From positions 248,001 through 312,000 of the forward strand of contig CANMTD010000003.1 in NCBI GenBank assembly GCA_947500775.1: a DNA stretch of 64,000 nt, given 5' to 3'. Under the pieces are notes generated by a model. The model was given only the letters and a program-made list of their open reading frames with translations. It was not told where the DNA came from and did not search any database. A program made the translations under genes and the position numbers. This stretch comes from an uncultured Paracoccaceae bacterium. Lineage in GTDB: Bacteria; Pseudomonadota; Alphaproteobacteria; Rhodobacterales; Rhodobacteraceae. This document shows positions 52,837-61,875 of the stretch, in pieces. Numbering within the stretch: the first letter of the stretch is position 1; every line of letters begins with the position of its first letter.

Positions 52837-54156
52837 CTAGAAATTTTTCGACAGGCTCGCCAGACACTCGGTCGTGTCGTAATCGTAGAAGGCCACGTTC
52901 GACTGGTTCACGCGATAGGAACAGGACAGGCGCGGGGTAAAGCCGCCGATGTCGATACGGGTGTTCGAAACGGCGGCGCTGATCCCATAGTATGAATCGT
53001 CGCGAGGGCTGGTCGTAAAAGGAAAATCTCCTACGAAATCACGCACTCCGAATTCGATACTGGAACTGGTTTGCAACCCACCCTGCCAGGATTTCGAAAC
53101 GCCCGCGAATAGCTTGTGACCGTAGTATCGCAGGTGCGGCAACCTGGCATTGTTGAACTCAAACGCCAGCCCGCCATTCACAGACAGACTTGGGTCGATC
53201 TGGTGGCCAAGGCCCAGCGACGCCAAGTTGTAGCCGCCGCTTTTATAACCCTGATCCAGGAAACGGCGGTATTCATGGCTACCCGAGACATAAAGGGTAT
53301 TCTTGCCCGACAGGCGCCGCGCAATGCCGAAACGGGCGCCACGCGTGTCGTAATCGGCGTCATCCTCGCGCCAGGTCGAACTGAAAAACGGGCTGATATA
53401 CCACCGCCCCGCATCAAAGTTCTGTTCATAACTCAGCGACACCACGCCCGTGGCGTTGTCGTGGATCTTGTCTTCATAGCGGGTGCCCGCAAGCCCCCAG
53501 TTCAGCGTGACGCGGCTTTTCGGGCCGGTCCGGTGGCGAAAGTATCCCGAGACGCCCAATTGCGTGCCGACGCCCGAACTGGCCTTGGAGTCAGGATCGA
53601 TCACAAACGTCCCGCTTGCCGTGTCGAACACCGATTGCGTCGTGCCACGATTGACGTTCGTTGACGGGATCAGGGCAAAATATCCGCTCACCCCAATGGG
53701 TTTGTTCCGATCAATGATATTCAGAAACCGGCGATACCCATCGTGCATCGCCTTGTTCGGGTCGCTGTCCAAAAGCGCCTTGAAATGAAATTCCGCAACA
53801 TCGTATTGCCGGTTCAGCAACAGCGTATGCGCAAGTTCGCGCCGTGCCTTGATATAGGTCGGATCGATCTGCAGGGCGCGGCGAAAGGACTGAATAGCCT
53901 GCGGAAGATTGCCCTGCACCTTCGAAATGCGCCCTTCGGTAAAGGCCCGGTCCGCATCGCTTGGGTTCTGCGCGTTCAGCACCTCTGTGGCGGCGGCGTA
54001 TTGGCCAGCGTTGATAAGCTGTAATATCTCGGCGTCTTTCGCCCCCTGCGCCGCAGCCGGTGCCGGCACATAAAGGCAGGCGATCCATGATGCGGTGACA
54101 AGGGCGGTGATTGGCCGGGTCAGCCGCTTTCGCAAGGCCGCGCGGGTCCGTTTCAT
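52837..54156 (-). CDS. SLAM-like outer-membrane protein (DUF560, type XI secretion)
   Basis: About 439 residues: signal peptide (ITALVTASWIACLYVPAPAA), periplasmic TPR-like helices (about 40-140; GRISKVQGNLPQAIQSFRRA, YIKARRELAHTLLLNRQYD) and a C-terminal beta-barrel (about 155-439; NVNRGTTQSVFDTASGTFVI, LRYYGHKLFAGVSKSW) ending LASLSKNF. This TPR-plus-DUF560 arrangement is that of surface lipoprotein assembly modifiers, which move TbpB-like lipoproteins or soluble cargo across the outer membrane. The start is uncertain: the frame is open to 54783, and the ATG at 54156 fits the signal peptide best. A TbpB-like lipoprotein gene lies 3 kb away on the other strand. Confidence 0.82.
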   Translation of the reverse strand: MKRTRAALRKRLTRPITALVTASWIACLYVPAPAAAQGAKDAEILQLINAGQYAAATEVLNAQNPSDADRAFTEGRISKVQGNLPQAIQSFRRALQIDPTYIKARRELAHTLLLNRQYDVAEFHFKALLDSDPNKAMHDGYRRFLNIIDRNKPIGVSGYFALIPSTNVNRGTTQSVFDTASGTFVIDPDSKASSGVGTQLGVSGYFRHRTGPKSRVTLNWGLAGTRYEDKIHDNATGVVSLSYEQNFDAGRWYISPFFSSTWREDDADYDTRGARFGIARRLSGKNTLYVSGSHEYRRFLDQGYKSGGYNLASLGLGHQIDPSLSVNGGLAFEFNNARLPHLRYYGHKLFAGVSKSWQGGLQTSSSIEFGVRDFVGDFPFTTSPRDDSYYGISAAVSNTRIDIGGFTPRLSCSYRVNQSNVAFYDYDTTECLASLSKNF

Positions 54157-54761
54157 GCAGCGCGCTTTCGGGCAGCGCGGTGGTGCCATTGGGATGCGGG
54201 CGGAAACGCGATGTTCACAGATTTTCTTTCCGCCTTTTCTGACCATTCGGGACCGCAACACACCCATCGCGCATCTTTGAGACCGAATTGCAGTTAGGTG
54301 TATCCCCGGCGCGAAAGCAAGGGGGATTCTGGGGGGGATTCCAGCCCTGAACAGCATTCCGAAGACAACAAACATAAATATTGCATTTTTTTCATAGGTT
54401 GAAATCCGCGTCGCAGGTGCAAGAGAAAGCTTCCAGTAAGGGTATGCATGGACAACGCAGGGCACGCAAAAGGCCGGAAGAAAAACAGATTCAAAGCATC
54501 CATAAATTATTGTTTTATTACAAATAGATAAACCTTCCCACTTTCGGAACCTTTCACCTACTGCCGGACCCGAAAGCCTAGGTTTTTCACCCTGACAAGG
54601 TGATGCGCCCAAAAGGTGCCGCAGCTTTGATTGAGTTTTTCTATCAACTTTAGAGACTTGATTACGATCAAGTCCAAGCCTCCCGGAACACGCTAGCTGT
54701 GATTCATGGACAGGCAAATGTGAGGGCTCACCCCCCACGATGCCCGCGACAGAGGAGAGGG
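54157..54761. other. Long divergent intergenic region
   Basis: About 600 bases between the SLAM-like and RTX genes. Apart from the FNR box near its right end I see an AT-rich core (54360-54550) and no frame with a credible start. It could hold long leaders or a small RNA; nothing specific is recognisable. Confidence 0.5.
54655..54674 (+). promoter_or_regulatory. Perfect FNR/Crp-family box upstream of the RTX gene
   Basis: GACTTGAT-TACG-ATCAAGTC is a 20-bp perfect palindrome containing TTGAT-N4-ATCAA, the FNR consensus, 88 bp upstream of the ATG. FnrL or a Dnr-type regulator is the expected reader. No strong -10 at the ideal distance. Confidence 0.65.
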
Positions 54762-57167
54762 ATGGGAACGATGGCGACACCAATTAATCCAGAAAACGCA
54801 ATGGACTTCGACCAGCCGCTGAACACGGATCCGGATTTCACATCCAGCCATGTTTTCAGCACCGCTGACATCACCGGAACCTACGATGGGGCCACCCAAG
54901 GCGTCGACGGCGGGGTCGTGGACTTCACCGGGGCACACGGGACGCAAGAAACCAAAGAAGGCGTCATCCTTTATCCGATCGACAGCGAGTTTGGGTTCTT
55001 CGTCACCGATTTTTCCGGCGCAGAAGACAAGATCATCGATGGCGACTATGCCGAAGGCTGGGCCGGGGATTTCCTGATCGGCGATGAACAGGCAGGCGTC
55101 GTGATCTCGGACGCGCCGACCGATACGTTCAAAACCCCCGCGGTTCTGGGCACCTGGCTGGCCGGGCTTGGCGGCAATACCGTCAAGGCATCGACCGAAG
55201 ATTACACAGTCATGCAGAATGTCCTGTCGGATCAGAAGTATCCGGGTGATCCCGATGCCACCTACCCGCTTGATGACGATCTGATCATGCTCAGCCTGAA
55301 TCCGGCCCATAACGGTCAGCTTGTGTCCGATCTGATCAACGGAACGGCGATGTACGAGGGCAACCCCGTGGTGGTTGAGGACGTGAACGTCGACGGTGTC
55401 GTCGACATCAAGGATTTGCTCAGCCCGAACGAAAGCACGATCGCCTTCGATATCGCCTACAGCAAGGATTACTCGGTCACCATGAAGGATGACGGCAAGC
55501 TGCTGTACCGCTGGGGCAATACCGTCAAACGGCCGAACGATGTACGCCTTGAGGCCCATCTGGAGACCCCGGACGAATGGAAAGAGCTGGACCCGTTCAG
55601 CTCGTTGAAAAAGCTGTACCGGATCACCGCCGCCGAACTGGTCACCCACCACACGATCACCAACAACCCCAACGACCAGATCCGCCCCGAGGATTTCGAA
55701 AATGAATCCGCCATCGGGAAACTGCCGACCTATGAGGTGATCGAGAATTACAACGACGAAACCGGCCGGACGGTCTGGGCCTCGACCGATGATTACTATG
55801 CCGGGGATGGCACGCTGTATGCTGCGGGGACGATCCTGCGCGACACCATGCTGGCCGATGCGGTCACAGGCTCTATTCCCGATCAGATCGGCACCCTGGC
55901 CGAAGATCTGGAACTTGGGTTTACCAATGAATGGTACACCACCATGGACCGCGAACCCTTCGAACCGGTTCTGAACGCGGACGGCACCGAATACATCACC
56001 GGTCCGCGCTGGCGTCTGCAGCCTGACAAATACGGTCAGGACCTGCCCAGCGTGACAATCCCGCTGGACCCAAGCGATCCGCCCCCCGTTCAGAAGGGCG
56101 AAGAGAAATACGAGGTCGGCGCCGAAACCCAGACCGTCATCAACCTGCTGGACTGGGAAACCGATATTTCGCCGATGTCAATCAGCGCAGGCTGGCAGGA
56201 TGGTTCAGGTGAAGCCTCGATCAACGGTCTGAACATGACCGAGGATCTGGACGTGGCCTTCTACGTCAAGGGCGACGTCAAACCGGCGACGCTTTATAGC
56301 ACCGAACTGCTTGTGGATTATGAAGAAATTCAAATCTACGGCGAAGGCGCGGACGTCATCGGCGGGGCCGAAGACGACTATCTTGTCGGGGCTGGCCTGA
56401 ATGAATTCACCGGCGGCGCGGGGTCCGATCTGTTCGTGCTGTCCTACGCCACAACCCTGACAGACGTCATCACCGCCAGCACCATCACCGACTTTGAGGT
56501 CGGTCTGGATAAGCTGGGCCTGATCGGCTTTGACGCGCTGGTCGATTTCGACATCGACTATCCCGCCGCCGCCGCCGCACTGATCGTGCAGGATGTGTCG
56601 GGTGACGATCTGACCATTTCCGTCGATGGTCAACTGGTCGCAACCCTGACCGGCGTGGCCGCCGATCTGGGGATTGGCCCGACCTATGAGGCGGGCGAAG
56701 GTCTAAGCCTTGAGCACAGCTTTATCGTGTCCAACCCATCCGAAGGCGTCGATCCCGGTCCGGTCGATCCCAACCTGATCGTGGGCACCGATGGTGCCGA
56801 TACGCTGACCGGTACCGCCGGGGATGACATCATCATGGGTCTGGACGGCAACGATTCTCTCTACGCTCTGGCGGGAGAGGACGTTCTGGACGGCGGCGCT
56901 GGTGTTGACCGTCTGTATGGCGGGCCGGATGCGGACGACTTTGTCTTCGGCTCCGGGACCGGTCTGGATTTCGTCTACGCCTTCGAAGACGGCCTTGACC
57001 AGATTCAGCTTGATGGCATCGACTTCGCCGACGTCGTGATCGCCGAATACCGCGTGAACGATGTCATGGTGTCGGCAGGCGAAGACATCATGATCTTGCG
57101 AGACTTCGATGTTGTGGATCTGACAGTGGATGACTTCATCTTCGATCCCGCGTTCAGCATCGTCTAA
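54762..57167 (+). CDS. RTX-type secreted protein with unrecognised N-terminal domain
   Basis: About 801 residues, highly acidic, no signal peptide. The first 550 residues match nothing I know; they include an EF-hand/dockerin-like loop DVNVDGVVDIKD (about 207-218). A first RTX-like patch (AEDDYLVGAGLNEFTGGAGS, near 545) and a main nonapeptide block (about 670-725; GTAGDDIIMGLDGNDSLY and DVLDGGAGVDRLYGG) lead to an acidic C-terminus typical of type I secretion substrates. The ATG at 54762 follows GGAG; an ATG at 54771 is a close alternative. No ABC-type I exporter genes are nearby. The lipoprotein gene follows 35 bases later, so the two are probably co-transcribed. Confidence 0.85.
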   Translation: MGTMATPINPENAMDFDQPLNTDPDFTSSHVFSTADITGTYDGATQGVDGGVVDFTGAHGTQETKEGVILYPIDSEFGFFVTDFSGAEDKIIDGDYAEGWAGDFLIGDEQAGVVISDAPTDTFKTPAVLGTWLAGLGGNTVKASTEDYTVMQNVLSDQKYPGDPDATYPLDDDLIMLSLNPAHNGQLVSDLINGTAMYEGNPVVVEDVNVDGVVDIKDLLSPNESTIAFDIAYSKDYSVTMKDDGKLLYRWGNTVKRPNDVRLEAHLETPDEWKELDPFSSLKKLYRITAAELVTHHTITNNPNDQIRPEDFENESAIGKLPTYEVIENYNDETGRTVWASTDDYYAGDGTLYAAGTILRDTMLADAVTGSIPDQIGTLAEDLELGFTNEWYTTMDREPFEPVLNADGTEYITGPRWRLQPDKYGQDLPSVTIPLDPSDPPPVQKGEEKYEVGAETQTVINLLDWETDISPMSISAGWQDGSGEASINGLNMTEDLDVAFYVKGDVKPATLYSTELLVDYEEIQIYGEGADVIGGAEDDYLVGAGLNEFTGGAGSDLFVLSYATTLTDVITASTITDFEVGLDKLGLIGFDALVDFDIDYPAAAAALIVQDVSGDDLTISVDGQLVATLTGVAADLGIGPTYEAGEGLSLEHSFIVSNPSEGVDPGPVDPNLIVGTDGADTLTGTAGDDIIMGLDGNDSLYALAGEDVLDGGAGVDRLYGGPDADDFVFGSGTGLDFVYAFEDGLDQIQLDGIDFADVVIAEYRVNDVMVSAGEDIMILRDFDVVDLTVDDFIFDPAFSIV

Positions 57168-57202
57168 GGCAAGTTTAACAGATTGAAATGGAAGAAAACG
57201 CA

Positions 57203-57793
57203 ATGAATATCCAAGTAAAAACAAAAATATGCGCAGTTTCTCTGGCCTTGCTTGCAGGATGCGGTGGTGGCGGCGGTTCGTCATCGGTGACGTCAGATGA
57301 CACGCCGGCAGCCGCAGTATCATATGCAGGCCTGACAGATGAGCTGACGGATCTTCAGACCAAATATACCGGTGCGACCCGCGCCAGCTTGAGCGATATC
57401 AACAGCGCCGCGAATGCGACCTATACCGGCGTGGTCGCCGGAACTGTCGGGGGCGATGGGTTGGCGGGAGAACTGACCGTCAATGCCGATTTCGGCGCAG
57501 GTACAGCCACCGCCAGCGCCACCAACTTTGTGCATGAAGTCGACGGCGCCTATGCCGGAACACTCACCGATCCCATTGCTGACATCCAACCGTCGGCAAC
57601 GGTTGGCAGTCCGCAATTCACAGCAAACTTGGAAGGCGATCTGACAAATGGCGGCAACACCCACGCCACCACCATCGCGCTTGATGGAGATTTTGTCAGC
57701 GACGGTACCGATCCGGTTGCGGGGATCACGGGCTTCGCCGACGGGCTTGTCGACGGCGAATTTTTCAGCGGCGATTTCGCGGCCGAGAAATAA
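57203..57793 (+). CDS. Lipoprotein with TbpB-like barrel, candidate SLAM cargo
   Basis: The 196-residue protein has a lipobox (ICAVSLALLAGC) followed by a poly-Gly/Ser tether (GGGGGSSSVTSDD) as in surface lipoproteins. The mature part is beta-rich with alternating Gly/Thr (ATYTGVVAGTVGGDGLAGEL) and ends DGLVDGEFFSGDFAAEK, resembling the terminal strands of the eight-stranded barrel of TbpB/HpuA-type proteins. Such barrels are what DUF560 proteins recognise. GGAAGA precedes the ATG at 57203. It follows the RTX gene closely and precedes a strong terminator. The ligand is unknown. Confidence 0.75.
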   Translation: MNIQVKTKICAVSLALLAGCGGGGGSSSVTSDDTPAAAVSYAGLTDELTDLQTKYTGATRASLSDINSAANATYTGVVAGTVGGDGLAGELTVNADFGAGTATASATNFVHEVDGAYAGTLTDPIADIQPSATVGSPQFTANLEGDLTNGGNTHATTIALDGDFVSDGTDPVAGITGFADGLVDGEFFSGDFAAEK

Positions 57794-57810
57794 GACTTCT
57801 GAAAACCTTG

Positions 57811-57846
57811 CACCGGCGTCTGGGCTCAATCGCTCAGGCGCCGGTG
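57811..57846 (+). terminator. Strong terminator after the TbpB-like lipoprotein gene
   Basis: CACCGGCGTCTGGGC and GCTCAGGCGCCGGTG pair over 15 positions (two G-T pairs) with a six-base loop, followed by TCGTTTCT. Confidence 0.7.
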
Positions 57847-58410
57847 TCGTTTCTGGCAAGGCGGCAACCCTCTGTACAATAGGAAGCAATGAGCTGGGTT
57901 CGGGTCAGGCGCACGACAGCTGAGTTTCGTTTTCGTGCCTGAAATCCACTTCAGCACACCGGTTTTGTTCGCCCGGTTGCGACATGGCGGCCACCCAGCC
58001 GCGTTTTGCCGGGATTTGAACTGTGGTCTGGCCAGGCCTGACCGATTGTTGTTTTGGTTATTGTTCTGGTTTTGAGTGTTGCTCTGATTTTGATTGTTGT
58101 TCTGGTTCTGGCCCGGATCGTCGGTCGGCGTATCCGTGCCGCCCGTGCCCGTGTCGCCAGTGGTCGTTCCACCGCTGCCATCAACGGCATTGCTGCTGTT
58201 GTTGACAACGACACTAGGGGGCACCGAACACAGCGGCAGGTCAGCGGTATAAACCCCGCCCACCGGAGTGTCGAACGGCCGACAGGACGGATTGCCGTAT
58301 TTATCGAACACGGGCTCGGCGTGAATTGGTTCCGGAGCCTTTTGCGATGCGCAAGCGCTCAACACCACAAGTGTGGCCACACCGATCATCGTTCCAAAGT
58401 TCTTTTTCAT
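57826..58410 (-). CDS. Asn/Gln-rich lipoprotein, possibly frameshifted at its C-terminus
   Basis: In the 194-residue frame the N-terminal half is solid: lipoprotein signal (TMIGVATLVVLSAC), then PVFDKYGNPSCRPFDTPVGG and a Gly/Thr linker leading into an Asn/Gln-rich tract (about 100-122). After the tract the frame becomes Arg/Cys-rich and basic, and runs into the convergent terminator, which is unusual. A different phase entered inside the tract would end at 57905 and reads QTTVQIPAKRGWVAAMSQPG. An indel in the repeat is therefore possible. GGGAGAG precedes the ATG. An FNR box lies 87 bp upstream. Function unknown. Confidence 0.7.
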   Translation of the reverse strand: MKKNFGTMIGVATLVVLSACASQKAPEPIHAEPVFDKYGNPSCRPFDTPVGGVYTADLPLCSVPPSVVVNNSSNAVDGSGGTTTGDTGTGGTDTPTDDPGQNQNNNQNQSNTQNQNNNQNNNRSGLARPQFKSRQNAAGWPPCRNRANKTGVLKWISGTKTKLSCRAPDPNPAHCFLLYRGLPPCQKRHRRLSD

Positions 58411-58470
58411 TGTTCTCTCCCAAATATCGACACGTTATCCGTCGCCGTAAGGCCCGACACTGAAAGCTAT

Positions 58471-58510
58471 CCTATACAAAGCAAACGGTTTTTGAATTGA
58501 TGGATATCAA
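58471..58510 (-). promoter_or_regulatory. FNR box with -10 upstream of the Asn/Gln-rich lipoprotein gene
   Basis: TTGAT-GGAT-ATCAA (58497-58510) is a perfect FNR palindrome. On the minus strand TATAGG (58471-58476) lies about 30 bases from its centre, the spacing of a class II FNR-activated promoter (box near -41.5). Confidence 0.65.
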
Positions 58511-58716
58511 GTTCGGCGGTGCTGTTGGATCAGGCCGAAGCAATCTCGGCTTGCCGCCAAATACCGGAACCTATCCTGACCACAGCTAGCCCACTCGGTG
58601 CGAGCGGCGGTTCGCTTGGCTGTCGAGCCACAAGCCACATAAATGAAACCTAGGGGCTGCATCGAAACCCTGACGGGTCCAAACTGATTGCAGTCAACAT
58701 CAGCCCGTTTTTTCAC
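58507..58716 (-). other. Structured stretch with a 69-codon frame, possible repeat element
   Basis: A frame of 69 codons starts directly after the ask stop (MKKRADVDCNQFGPVRVSMQ, then PLGFIYVACGS and EWASCGQDRFRYLAASRD). Its composition is unlike neighbouring genes and the DNA holds several small inverted repeats (GCCGA...TCGGC, GGCT...AGCC). It overlaps the FNR box by four bases. It may be a dispersed intergenic element or the 3' region of the ectoine transcript rather than a gene. Confidence 0.3.
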
Positions 58717-60141
58717 TTACGCAGCCCGTGAAAGTTGCGCCTGATGCGCCTCTATCAGTTCGAAATGCAAAGCCTTGATCGCGGCCCTCAGTGCATCGCG
58801 GTCGATGACGAATTGCACGTCAACATTCCGTGGCCCCTGGCTTGCCCCGATAACCTCAAGACCCGCGTCGGAAAGCGCCTGCAATCCACGCGACAACACG
58901 GAAAGCCCGGTCAGATCGCGCCCGATGACCGACACCATCGACAGGGTGCGGGTGGTGATCTCGGCGCTGGGATAAACCTGCGCCAAATCCTTTTCGACCC
59001 TGCGCATGGTTTTCAATGACGTGTCCAGATAATGGGTGATCGTATTGGCGTTCGACACTTTGGACACGATCCGGACGTTGTGGCGTTTCAGCACGTCAAG
59101 GATCGTGGCGTCATAGCCTTTGACCCCGACCATATCCTGTTCGAACACCTCAAGCGTCACGACATTGTGGCCTGTGACAATCTCGGCGGCGGGGGTATCG
59201 GCGGGTTGATCGTCGATCAAGGTACCCGGGTCGCCCGGCTCGAAGGCATTGGTCACCCGCAGCGGCACATCCGCCTGTCGCAGCATCTTGGCGGCCTTGG
59301 GGTGAATGGCCTCCATCCCCATGTTCGACAGCTGATCGGCCACGTCGAAATTCGTCCGGCCCAGCTTTCGCACGGCGGTCGCGCCGACCAGTTTCGGGTC
59401 ACAGGACGACAGGTGGAATTCCTTGTGGATGATCGCCTCGCGCGCGCCGGTCAGTGCTGCCAGCCGCGAAAACGTCACCTCGGAATAGCCCCGGTCATAT
59501 TCGCCCATCAACCCTTCGGCGCATTGGGCATAGCCTGTGATGATCGGCATCTCGGTCGCCGGATCAACGCCGTCCAGCGCATGGGCGATCCTTTCATCCA
59601 GCGTTACATTGCCTTCGTCCCGCCATCCCGAAAGATCGACAAAACGGGCATTCACCCCGGCGCGGCACAGCATCAGCGTGGTGACGAACGCGGAATGCGC
59701 CTCGCCCAGCCCCGAAAGAAGTTCGCGGGTCTGCGCCATATGTTCGTTCAGACGGAAATGCCCATAGGTGCACAGGCGTTGCAAATCGACCAGGCAGTTG
59801 CGGGCGCCATGCAGGCGCTCTTCGACAAAGGCATCGGCCTGCTGGATGTCCGCCTGATGATCCAATACGCCCTGATGGGCCGCTTTCATCGCCTCGGCGA
59901 CGCGGTCCAACTGATCATGCCAGCCGTGATTGGTGTCATCATTGGCAAAGAAGGCGTAGACGCCCGGCTCGCCTGATTTCTTGTGCTCCAGCAACAGGTT
60001 GGTGATCCCGCCAAAGGCGGAAACCACGAAAAATCGCCCGTACAGCGCGTCACCTTCGTGATCGCCGATAAAAAGCGTATCGCGCAGTTCTTTCAGGCGG
60101 GACATGGACGTCCCGCCGATCTTTTCAACGGTATGGCTCAT
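58717..60141 (-). CDS. ask: Aspartate kinase of the ectoine pathway (Ask_Ect)
   Basis: The 474-residue kinase phosphorylates aspartate, the first step toward aspartate semialdehyde, the ectoine precursor. It opens MSHTVEKIGGTSMSRLKEL, with the KxGGTS nucleotide-binding motif, and has tandem C-terminal ACT domains (about 330-460; VVTLEVFEQDMVGVKGYDAT, SMVSVIGRDLTGLSVLSRGL). The ectoine-specific isozyme is recognised by its position directly after ectC, with a one-base gap. The ATG at 60141 is chosen over upstream ATGs that lie within ectC. Confidence 0.95.
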   Translation of the reverse strand: MSHTVEKIGGTSMSRLKELRDTLFIGDHEGDALYGRFFVVSAFGGITNLLLEHKKSGEPGVYAFFANDDTNHGWHDQLDRVAEAMKAAHQGVLDHQADIQQADAFVEERLHGARNCLVDLQRLCTYGHFRLNEHMAQTRELLSGLGEAHSAFVTTLMLCRAGVNARFVDLSGWRDEGNVTLDERIAHALDGVDPATEMPIITGYAQCAEGLMGEYDRGYSEVTFSRLAALTGAREAIIHKEFHLSSCDPKLVGATAVRKLGRTNFDVADQLSNMGMEAIHPKAAKMLRQADVPLRVTNAFEPGDPGTLIDDQPADTPAAEIVTGHNVVTLEVFEQDMVGVKGYDATILDVLKRHNVRIVSKVSNANTITHYLDTSLKTMRRVEKDLAQVYPSAEITTRTLSMVSVIGRDLTGLSVLSRGLQALSDAGLEVIGASQGPRNVDVQFVIDRDALRAAIKALHFELIEAHQAQLSRAA

Positions 60142-60142
60142 A

Positions 60143-60541
60143 TCAGGCATCCTCGGCCACAAGCGCATAGGACCCATCTTCGCGGTGCACCTCGGTGCCC
60201 GTCACGGGCGGGTTGAACACGCAGGCCATGACCAGCTCTTCTTCGGCGCGCAGGACATGGCGGTCATGTTCGTTCAGCGCATACATCACGCCGGGCACGA
60301 TCTGGTGGGTTTCCCCGGTCGCCAGATCGGTGATCGAGCCTTTGCCCTTCATGCAATAGACGCTTTCGAAATGGTTCTTGTATTCGAACGTGTGTTCGGA
60401 CCCTTCCTCCAGAAAGGTGATATGGAACGAAAAGCCCATCCCATCCTCGGCCAGCAGCATCCGCACCGAGGTCCATTGCGCATCGGCAACAACCCGGTCA
60501 CGTTGGTTTTTGGTGATCTTGTTGAAATCTCTGACGATCAT
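60143..60541 (-). CDS. ectC: L-ectoine synthase
   Basis: A 132-residue cupin that cyclises N-gamma-acetyl-diaminobutyrate to ectoine. It opens [20 protein letters not shown]; the metal and substrate region includes [20 protein letters not shown] and [15 protein letters not shown], with [20 protein letters not shown] following. Length and motifs are standard. The start at 60541 follows the ectB stop by four bases; an in-frame start inside ectB is rejected. Confidence 0.97.
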   Translation of the reverse strand: MIVRDFNKITKNQRDRVVADAQWTSVRMLLAEDGMGFSFHITFLEEGSEHTFEYKNHFESVYCMKGKGSITDLATGETHQIVPGVMYALNEHDRHVLRAEEELVMACVFNPPVTGTEVHREDGSYALVAEDA

Positions 60542-60545
60542 GTGG

Positions 60546-61838
60546 TTACTCCGCTGCGATTTTTGCTGGTTGTTCGATGATTTCACGCGCGGCTTCCATC
60601 AGGATATCAAACCCCTTGCGGAAGGTTTCGACCGGCGTGGTCAACGGGGCCAACACCTTGACCACCTGATCTTCGTTGCCCGAGGTTTCGATGATCAGCC
60701 CCTTTTCGTAAGCCCGCGCGCAGATACCCGCCGCAAGGCTGCCACAGCCAACATCAACGCCCTGCATCAACCCGCGCCCCTTAAGCGTGCCTGCAGGCAC
60801 CATCGCGGCTAGGTCGCTCAGCGCGTCGTGGATCAGCGCGGCTTTGTCCGCCAATTCCTGCTGAAAATCGCCATCGGCCCAGAATTTATCAATCGCAACC
60901 TTTGCGGTCACAAAAGCATGGGTGTTGCCACGGAAGGTGCCGTTGTGTTCGGCGGGGCCAAACACGTCATGTTCCGGGCGGATCAACACCATCGCCATCG
61001 GCAGGCCAAACCCCGAAAGCGATTTCGCCATGGTGACGATATCGGGGGTCACGCCCATCTCTTCGAAGGAAAAGAATGTGCCGCAGCGGCCGCACCCGGC
61101 CTGAATATCGTCGATGATCAGCAGCGCGCCGTGCTGTTTCGCGATGCGGGCGATGCGCTGGATCCATTCGGGGCTGGCGGCGTTCAGACCACCTTCGCCC
61201 TGAACCGTTTCCAGAAGGATTGCCGCGGGAGCATCGACGCCGCCGGAATTATCCGCCAGCATCTGTTCAAGCTGCGCCGCCGTGTCCGTATCCTGGCCAA
61301 AATACCCATCATAGGGCATCCGCGTGACGCCATTCAGCGCCATGCCCGCCCCACCACGGTGATAGCTGTTGCCGGTCGCCGCAAGTGCGCCTGTTGTGAC
61401 GCCGTGGAACCCGTTAGTGAAGGCGATGATATTGGTCCGCCCGGTGACCTTGCGGGCGATTTTCATCGCCGCCTCGACGGCATTCGCCCCGGTGGGTCCG
61501 GTGAACATCACCCGGTGGTCCATGCCGCGCGGTTTGAGGATGTGATCCTCGAACGCAGTCAGAAACGCCGCCTTGGCATCGGTATGCAAATCCAACCCGT
61601 GGGCAATCCCGTCGCCCGCGATATGGGCGATCAGCGCCGCCTTCATGTCAGGGTCGTTGTGGCCATAGTTCAGCGACGAACACCCCGCCAGAAAGTCGAT
61701 CCAGCGGCGCCCGTCGGTGTCCGTCAGCTCGGACCCGCGGGCGGTTGCGAACACGGCAGGCATGCTGCGGCAATAGGAACGCGCCGCGCTTTCGCGACGA
61801 TCAAAAACAGTACGAGTATCAGTTACATCCTTAGGCAT
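60546..61838 (-). CDS. ectB: Diaminobutyrate-2-oxoglutarate transaminase
   Basis: The 430-residue class III aminotransferase makes L-2,4-diaminobutyrate from aspartate semialdehyde and glutamate. Seen: [59 protein letters not shown] with the PLP-contacting Asp, and the Schiff-base Lys in [16 protein letters not shown]. Located between ectA (37-bp gap) and ectC (four-base gap) in the order ectA-ectB-ectC-ask. Confidence 0.97.
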   Translation of the reverse strand: MPKDVTDTRTVFDRRESAARSYCRSMPAVFATARGSELTDTDGRRWIDFLAGCSSLNYGHNDPDMKAALIAHIAGDGIAHGLDLHTDAKAAFLTAFEDHILKPRGMDHRVMFTGPTGANAVEAAMKIARKVTGRTNIIAFTNGFHGVTTGALAATGNSYHRGGAGMALNGVTRMPYDGYFGQDTDTAAQLEQMLADNSGGVDAPAAILLETVQGEGGLNAASPEWIQRIARIAKQHGALLIIDDIQAGCGRCGTFFSFEEMGVTPDIVTMAKSLSGFGLPMAMVLIRPEHDVFGPAEHNGTFRGNTHAFVTAKVAIDKFWADGDFQQELADKAALIHDALSDLAAMVPAGTLKGRGLMQGVDVGCGSLAAGICARAYEKGLIIETSGNEDQVVKVLAPLTTPVETFRKGFDILMEAAREIIEQPAKIAAE

Positions 61839-61875
61839 GGAATGTCCTTTCAGAATAGAAATCAGGGAAATGGGA

